This document shows positions 62,982 through 64,000 of a stretch of 64,000 nt of DNA, piece after piece. The translations under genes and the position numbers were made by a program. Each line of letters begins with the position of its first letter. The first letter of the stretch is position 1. Where the stretch lies: the NCBI RefSeq assembly GCF_001693755.1, contig NZ_LYST01000031.1, forward strand, positions 62,001-126,000, written 5' to 3'. A model generated the notes under the pieces. The model saw only the letters and a program-made list of their open reading frames with translations. It did not search any database and was not told the DNA's origin. This DNA comes from Gilliamella sp. wkB171 (lineage in GTDB: Bacteria > Pseudomonadota > Gammaproteobacteria > Enterobacterales > Orbaceae).

Positions 62982-63036
62982 ATCAATAATAATCAATAAT
63001 CTTTATTTTTGACAATTAATATTTATTATCAATATG
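62982..63036. promoter_or_regulatory. Repeats upstream of the autotransporter gene
   Basis: TATCAATAAT at 62981-62990 is repeated as AATCAATAAT at 62991-63000 (10-bp tandem), and a third copy, TATCAATATG, lies at 63027-63036. An imperfect palindrome TTGACAATT...ATTATCAA covers about 63009-63032. One or more of these may bind the adjacent response regulator, but AT-rich sequence makes chance matches common. Confidence 0.35.
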
Positions 63037-63057
63037 TTAAATAAAAATGATCACAAA

Positions 63058-63729
63058 TTACTTTTGATAAGTATAACGTTTTACAGGCCTACCAATGGAT
63101 AAATAGGTCAAATAACTTTCAATTTCACCTAGATCTTCTAAATAATCAAGATATTTTTTTAATGATATGCGTGATAATGGTATTAACTCGACAATATCGC
63201 TCATCGAAAACTCATGATTATAGTTAATAATAGTTTCACGGACTTTTTTTAATGTTTGGCTATCAATTCCTTTGGGTAATTCTTTATGGTTTATCGGTGG
63301 TTTAGCAAAAATACGATCGTCTAATTGATGTTGATTAAGTATTTTTGATGAGGACAATAAACGTACTCGTTCTTGATATGAAATAAGTGCAGTTCTTAAG
63401 CGTTCAAAGGTAAATGGTTTGACAATATAATCAATTACGCCCAAACGTAATGCGGTTTGGATATCACTGGTATTACATGCTGCTGTCACCATAATAATAT
63501 CAATTTGAGGATAACTGATACGAATATGTTGCAACAATTCAAGCCCATTAAGTTTAGGCATAAAGACATCGAGTAAAATGAGATCTACGTGATTGTCATG
63601 AATAAAATGTAGTGCTTGTTCGCCATTACTGACATTGGCCATTAAATGAAATCCTGTCATCCTTTGTAGGTATTTTTTATTTAACTCTGCCACCATTGGA
63701 TCGTCTTCAACAATCAATACATCAACCAT
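63058..63729 (-). CDS. CitB/DcuR-family response regulator
   Basis: The 223-residue protein has a receiver domain (about 1-122) with acidic residues EDD (8-10), phospho-acceptor Asp54 in LLDVFMPKLNGLELL, and the conserved Lys in YIVKPFTFERLR. A C-terminal helix-turn-helix follows (about 165-223; FSMSDIVELIPLSRISLKKYLDYLEDLGEI) of the DcuR/DpiA/CitB class that usually responds to C4-dicarboxylates or citrate. The upstream gene is its kinase, whose stop codon overlaps this ATG. The ligand is not shown by the sequence. Confidence 0.92.
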   Translation of the reverse strand: MVDVLIVEDDPMVAELNKKYLQRMTGFHLMANVSNGEQALHFIHDNHVDLILLDVFMPKLNGLELLQHIRISYPQIDIIMVTAACNTSDIQTALRLGVIDYIVKPFTFERLRTALISYQERVRLLSSSKILNQHQLDDRIFAKPPINHKELPKGIDSQTLKKVRETIINYNHEFSMSDIVELIPLSRISLKKYLDYLEDLGEIESYLTYLSIGRPVKRYTYQK

Positions 63730-64000
63730 TACTCTTTCTCTCTATAAAGTTCACAAAGTGGTAATGATACTTTAAAACAAGCTCCTTTTTTATTAATTGG
63801 ATCACACAATTGAATATGTCCACCAAGCTCATCAAGGCTAGCCAAAACTAAATAAAGTCCTATACCTCGGTTATCTCCTTTGGTTGAATAGCCTTTGTTG
63901 AAAATATATTGTATATCTTGTTGCGCAATACCTTCACCATTATCAATGACTTCAATTTCAAAAATTTCATGGCTTATCAATAAATTAATAATGATCTGTT
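63729..64000 (-). CDS. Sensor histidine kinase, CitA/DcuS type (partial, runs off the window)
   Basis: Only the last 89 or so residues lie in the window, and the reading frame stays open at the right edge. Visible are the end of a HATPase domain: EVIDNGEGI (G1 box), GYSTKGDNRGIGLYLV (F and G2 boxes) and GGHIQLCDPINKKGACFKVSLP. It overlaps the downstream regulator gene by one base (TAATG), which assures pairing. CitA/DcuS membership is inferred from the partner and the STKGDNRGIGLYL pattern. The sensory domain is outside the window. Confidence 0.88.
   Translation of the reverse strand, partial: QIIINLLISHEIFEIEVIDNGEGIAQQDIQYIFNKGYSTKGDNRGIGLYLVLASLDELGGHIQLCDPINKKGACFKVSLPLCELYREKE

Overview
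This window looks like ordinary chromosome from a low-GC gammaproteobacterium. Nearly every housekeeping protein reads like its Escherichia coli ortholog (CpxRA, EF-P, RpoD, ThrABC, the whole dcw cluster), but third positions and intergenic DNA are strongly AT-biased. AT-rich DNA, enterobacterial-type orthologs and shuffled gene order suggest an Orbaceae-like insect-gut symbiont (Gilliamella, Orbus or Frischella type). That placement is an inference from style, not a measured phylogeny. I see no prophage, insertion sequence, CRISPR array or rRNA operon.

Layout. 1-700: a structured non-coding stretch, tRNA-Leu(GAG) and secG, all reading leftward. 1081-5289: thiI, then cpxR-cpxA-trmL. 5427-7052: divergent efp and epmB, the substrate and one of the enzymes of EF-P lysine modification. 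7284-10679: rpmH-rnpA-yidD-yidC and nudC. 10713-13844, leftward: an orphan lipoprotein, a duplicated zinc-ribbon/HTH protein and hemB of the zinc-free type. 14030-18091: the rpsU-dnaG-rpoD macromolecular synthesis operon. 18145-22635: a YfeH-like symporter, pitA, uspA, ydfG and a small orphan. 22697-27765: thrABC behind a recognisable leader-peptide attenuator. 28003-30107: nrdR-ribD and an orphan. 30228-36071: a sugar locus with a leftward operon (GatY/KbaY-type aldolase, 1-phosphofructokinase-family kinase, fructose-family PTS EIIBC and EIIA) and a divergent DeoR regulator plus PfkB sugar kinase. This is best explained as uptake of a ketohexose, possibly tagatose or fructose. 36316-41348: hemW, yeaD, rplY, zwf-pgl. 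41646-59729: a canonical dcw cell-wall and division cluster from mraZ to lpxC, preceded by a three-copy 10-bp-spaced MraZ operator. 59817-60404: yfbR. 60487-64000, leftward: an autotransporter adhesin-like protein behind a CitAB/DcuSR-type two-component system whose kinase runs off the window.

How it works together. Most of the DNA is core machinery: translation, replication, transcription initiation, envelope stress sensing, membrane protein insertion, NADPH supply, threonine synthesis, and peptidoglycan and lipid A synthesis. The accessory signals are the PTS sugar locus, the autotransporter with its neighbouring two-component genes, and four proteins I could not assign. The most informative non-coding elements are the thr attenuator (22697-22819), the MraZ box (41646-41670), the rplY leader hairpin (38648-38678), the DeoR-type palindromes (33981-34032) and the paired stem-loops at 13-95. 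I did not find a clearly new multi-gene system.
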